Source: an uncultured Butyrivibrio sp. (GTDB taxonomy: Bacteria; Bacillota; Clostridia; Lachnospirales; Lachnospiraceae). Taken from it: 64,000 nucleotides of DNA. A program made the translations under genes and the position numbers. Positions 61,820-64,000 of the stretch are shown piece after piece; within the stretch, counting starts at the first letter, position 1, and each line of letters starts with the position of its first letter. Below the pieces are notes generated by a model that did not search any database, was not told the DNA's origin, and saw nothing but the letters and a program-made list of their open reading frames with translations. Location: positions 3,574 through 67,573 of the forward strand of contig NZ_CAMVPU010000021.1 in assembly GCF_947169445.1 (NCBI RefSeq), written 5' to 3'.

Positions 61820-62077
61820 TCAACGTGCTGGTGCCCATGTGATGCCGTACATCTGCTCCATGAGTTTTCTAAGCTCATTCTTCATGGAGTTGCAGGCACT
61901 GGCTTCATCCACAAAGTTCATAACCCCGATACGCTCTTTGTTGTCCTGGAAGAAAACTGCCCAGCCACTCTCTGTTTTGTCGAGACAAATTCTATTCTTG
62001 TGATGTCCACCAATCTTGTAAAGCTTGGATGGAACAAGGTGATCTTTTAAGTACTGCTTTAATTCCTTTGTATTCAT
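61820..62077 (-). CDS. Small protein of unknown function (85 residues)
   Basis: The ATG at 62077 follows GCGGGAGGACTTATT, a strong ribosome site, and a perfect terminator follows the stop, so this is a real gene. The 85 residues are soluble and mixed-charge, with an amphipathic start (MNTKELKQYLKDHLV), a GGHHKNRICLDKTESGWAVFF middle that looks like two beta strands, and a helical end ELRKLMEQMY. I do not recognise a family. It is transcribed alone from a promoter that overlaps a palindrome. Confidence 0.75.
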   Translation of the reverse strand: MNTKELKQYLKDHLVPSKLYKIGGHHKNRICLDKTESGWAVFFQDNKERIGVMNFVDEASACNSMKNELRKLMEQMYGITWAPAR

Positions 62078-62117
62078 AATAAGTCCTCCCGCATTTGGTA
62101 GTTCTTGTCGATATCAC

Positions 62118-62169
62118 ATGTAGTATTGATTACTACATACAATATATCACATTACTACTTCCAATACAA
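62118..62169 (-). promoter_or_regulatory. Promoter of the 85-residue gene with operator-like palindrome at the start site
   Basis: On the minus strand TTGTAT (62164-62169) and TATATT (62141-62146) are 17 bases apart, and the -10 is preceded by TGA. ATGTAGTA with TACTACAT (8-bp arms, 62118-62138) covers the expected start. The half-site ATTACTAC also occurs at 62129-62136 and at 62151-62158, two helical turns apart. This arrangement suggests a repressor site. No regulator gene is nearby. Confidence 0.55.
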
Positions 62170-62269
62170 GAAGGAACAGACAATTTGTTAATCTTACAGT
62201 AGAAATGTGGTTATTGTTCATGCCCAAAAGCGCATTTCATGAAAATTTGATTCAGGAATTATTAACAAC

Positions 62270-63553
62270 TCACTCCAGTAACGACAGTGCGGCCAACACA
62301 GCTCCCTGTCCCCATGGGTAATTACCATAGGTCTGATAATGAACCCCAAAATCATCACAGGAACTAAGCGCATCTGAGACGCTACCATCTTTTGTATGCT
62401 GATACATACACTCCTTACAGCGGTTTAAGACTTCTTTAACCTGCGCCACAAGAATATCGTCATCATTTTGACCCAAGTCGTTGCCACTGCCACTCTCTGC
62501 ATCAAATACACCATTCTTATATCCGTTAGCCAGGGCATATGCGATCATTCCGGTAGCAGACATGTCGATATGCCCTTCCACAGCCTGAAGCTGCCAGCTA
62601 AAGCCTCCATCTTCCCGCTGCAGATCAAGGCATGCTTTCGACAGTTCTTTGTACCAGGGGATAATATCAAAAGATGACCAGTCTCTCTTAAAGCTCCCCC
62701 TTCGCTTTAGCTCTTTTTCCAGGATAGCAGCTTCCGACAATCCCATCATAAGCCAGCCAACTGCTCTTCCCCAGCCCAGGAGTCCAAGCTTTTCAGCCTG
62801 TACATTATCCGGGTTATTAGCTTGATTACCGGATGCATCCTGCAAAGAAGCACTGCTTATTCTATAGCCATGATAGATCAGACCAGACCTGCTATCGCGT
62901 CCTAATTGGTAAAAATTTGCCAGCTGTGCATAAAGGTTACCAATTGCAGACAGATAATCGGATTCGTTATAGTATTCAATAGAATTATGATTACCTCTCT
63001 CATAGGTACTATCTGTCATTCCAAGCTTCATACGTGCATAAGAAGCCAGAAACATTGAAACCTGTCCGATTCCATCTGCAAAAATATTATTGTTATTCCT
63101 GCCGGGATTATAGATTATGCTTCCAAGAGCATCCGTCTTTGCGTTCATCACATAGCTATAGATAATATCAATTACCTTCTGATACTCGTCCCCTGCGCCA
63201 GCATGGGAGAGTTTAATTAGGCTACAGCCAGCAAGGGCATCATCCACATGATCGATTCTTCCGCCATAGTTTCCCTGCCACCTTTGCACATGACCGGAGA
63301 CTGCCGATTTTGCCCTTTCATATATCTCCTTGAGATTATCATTTTTATCATCACCGGCTTGTTTTCTATTTATTTCTGCTTCAGACAGCCCCAGCATCAG
63401 CATTCCTGCAGGCCAGAACATGGGATCTTTGGATCGGACAGAACGCCCCATCATTTTCTTGACAGTATCCTTAGCTGCCTGCCCCAGAGAGACATTCATT
63501 ATATTTTCCAGTTCCCTTGTTGTCTCAGTGATGATTAGCTCATAATCCCTCAT
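62270..63553 (-). CDS. GH105/GH88-like glycoside hydrolase (unsaturated glycuronyl hydrolase fold)
   Basis: The 427-residue protein has no signal peptide and should be cytoplasmic. The six-hairpin barrel signs are FADGIGQVSMFLASYARM, LGLLGWGRAVGWLMMGLSEA and the late WGQGAVLAALSLL. An aspartate in the first block and the WGRxxGW block match the GH105 group, which removes an unsaturated uronic acid from rhamnogalacturonan or ulvan pieces. Here no transporter or lyase gene accompanies it. It stands between the small gene and a flippase gene, so it could instead act on a glycan intermediate. The family call is firm, the substrate is not. Confidence 0.8.
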   Translation of the reverse strand: MRDYELIITETTRELENIMNVSLGQAAKDTVKKMMGRSVRSKDPMFWPAGMLMLGLSEAEINRKQAGDDKNDNLKEIYERAKSAVSGHVQRWQGNYGGRIDHVDDALAGCSLIKLSHAGAGDEYQKVIDIIYSYVMNAKTDALGSIIYNPGRNNNNIFADGIGQVSMFLASYARMKLGMTDSTYERGNHNSIEYYNESDYLSAIGNLYAQLANFYQLGRDSRSGLIYHGYRISSASLQDASGNQANNPDNVQAEKLGLLGWGRAVGWLMMGLSEAAILEKELKRRGSFKRDWSSFDIIPWYKELSKACLDLQREDGGFSWQLQAVEGHIDMSATGMIAYALANGYKNGVFDAESGSGNDLGQNDDDILVAQVKEVLNRCKECMYQHTKDGSVSDALSSCDDFGVHYQTYGNYPWGQGAVLAALSLLE

Positions 63554-63566
63554 ATTTTTCTCCCAA

Positions 63567-64000
63567 TTATTTAAAAAGCTTCCCTCTGACCATTTTCCAA
63601 AGGTACTTAAACTCTTCAGTTCTGCCGTAAAGAATAAAGTAAACGCCGTTAAAAATCACAGTGATAATAAGAGCCATCACTATAAATGATAAAATATTCA
63701 GATTAACCAGAACTTTTCCACTTATAAAGATGCAAAGCGCAAGAACTGCCACAAGACTTAACAGATACTTAAAGGTATCCACGAAATACTCTGCGGCATT
63801 TCTGTCAAAACATGCTTTATAGATAATAATAGGCTTAGTAATATTCGCTATAAGCCCGGAAACAATGGTTCCCACATATACACCGGTCAATCCAAGAGGC
63901 GTCTGAACCAGCCAGATAGACAGCACCAGATTTACTGCCCCCTGAATAAGCGCCAGATACTTATCCTGCTCAAAAACACCTGCTGCCGTCTTGTAATTAC
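63567..64000 (-). CDS. Polysaccharide flippase, C-terminal part (5' end outside window)
   Basis: The frame is open from the stop at 63567 to the window edge and gives about 144 residues; the N-terminus is outside. KTAAGVFEQDKYLALIQGA and LGLTGVYVGTIVSGLIANI are typical of the C-terminal third of Wzx-like oligosaccharide flippases. Four helices are visible, ending in a cationic tail. It follows the GH105-like gene's upstream side by 13 bases and is probably cotranscribed with it. Confidence 0.82.
   Translation of the reverse strand, partial: NYKTAAGVFEQDKYLALIQGAVNLVLSIWLVQTPLGLTGVYVGTIVSGLIANITKPIIIYKACFDRNAAEYFVDTFKYLLSLVAVLALCIFISGKVLVNLNILSFIVMALIITVIFNGVYFILYGRTEEFKYLWKMVRGKLFK

Noticed and set aside
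1..64000. tRNA, rRNA, CRISPR arrays, phage or insertion-sequence transposase genes
   Set aside because: I looked for cloverleaf T-loop motifs, repeat-spacer patterns and transposase motifs and saw none that I could support.

Overview
The window looks like chromosomal DNA of a low-to-moderate GC Gram-positive anaerobe. Lachnospiraceae, and within it a Butyrivibrio-like genus, fits best. The reasons are an FMN riboswitch in front of a RibU-type vitamin transporter, a TsaB-RimI fusion, LCP and M23/GH25 wall proteins, a small alarmone synthetase, and membrane families I know mainly from this group. The genus is inference; no rRNA or tRNA gene is present to confirm it. Nearly all genes lie on the minus strand. 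Only the HD-GYP protein (about 4.7 kb) and the SGNH lipoprotein (about 49.2 kb) are on the plus strand.

Region 1 (1-10.5 kb) is housekeeping: a truncated anchored protein, ribonuclease Z, tsaB-rimI and tsaE (tRNA t6A synthesis), an attenuated FMN riboswitch with ribU, an HD-GYP protein behind a perfect TTGACA-17-TATAAT promoter, murA, an M23 peptidase with LysM and G5 domains, a coiled-coil tail-anchored protein, and a small (p)ppGpp synthetase. Two intergenic stretches here hold hairpin-rich repeats, and one of them also a candidate small RNA.

Region 2 (10.5-61 kb) is one very large surface-glycan locus. From 30.7 kb down to 18.8 kb lies an ABC-exporter operon: rmlB, rmlA, an unknown acidic protein, rmlC, wzm, wzt with a C-terminal carbohydrate-binding domain, a methyltransferase-kinase fusion resembling chain terminators of the WbdD type, and two large two-domain glycosyltransferases. 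Below it lie a phosphoglucomutase, more glycosyltransferases, a sugar-1-P transferase, an LCP ligase candidate and a rhamnosyltransferase-like GT2. The 32-49 kb part holds decoration functions: a GH25 protein with a striking acidic tail, a pair of SMR-like small transporters, a degenerate SGNH protein, an MBOAT/SGNH O-acylation pair, a cytidylyltransferase-SDR-LicD cassette, GT-C-like membrane proteins, uridine kinase and a flavoprotein. The 50-61 kb part is a second unit with its own sugar-1-P transferase, flippase, polyprenyl-phosphate glycosyltransferases, a DegT aminotransferase, a radical SAM protein and another flavoprotein. Two initiating transferases plus both ABC-type and flippase-type exporters suggest at least two glycans.

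Region 3 (61-64 kb) starts with a roughly 690-bp imperfect inverted repeat whose tip can fold as three small hairpins. After it come an 85-residue protein of unknown function whose promoter overlaps a palindrome, a GH105/GH88-like hydrolase, and the 3' end of another flippase cut by the window edge.

The best candidates for something undescribed are the giant palindrome and the methyltransferase-kinase plus Wzt-C pairing in a Gram-positive cell. Next come the live/dead SGNH paralogue pair, the candidate small RNA at 9.6 kb and the operator-like repeats in front of the 85-residue gene. Promoters, terminators and folds were read by eye; no computation or database search was run.
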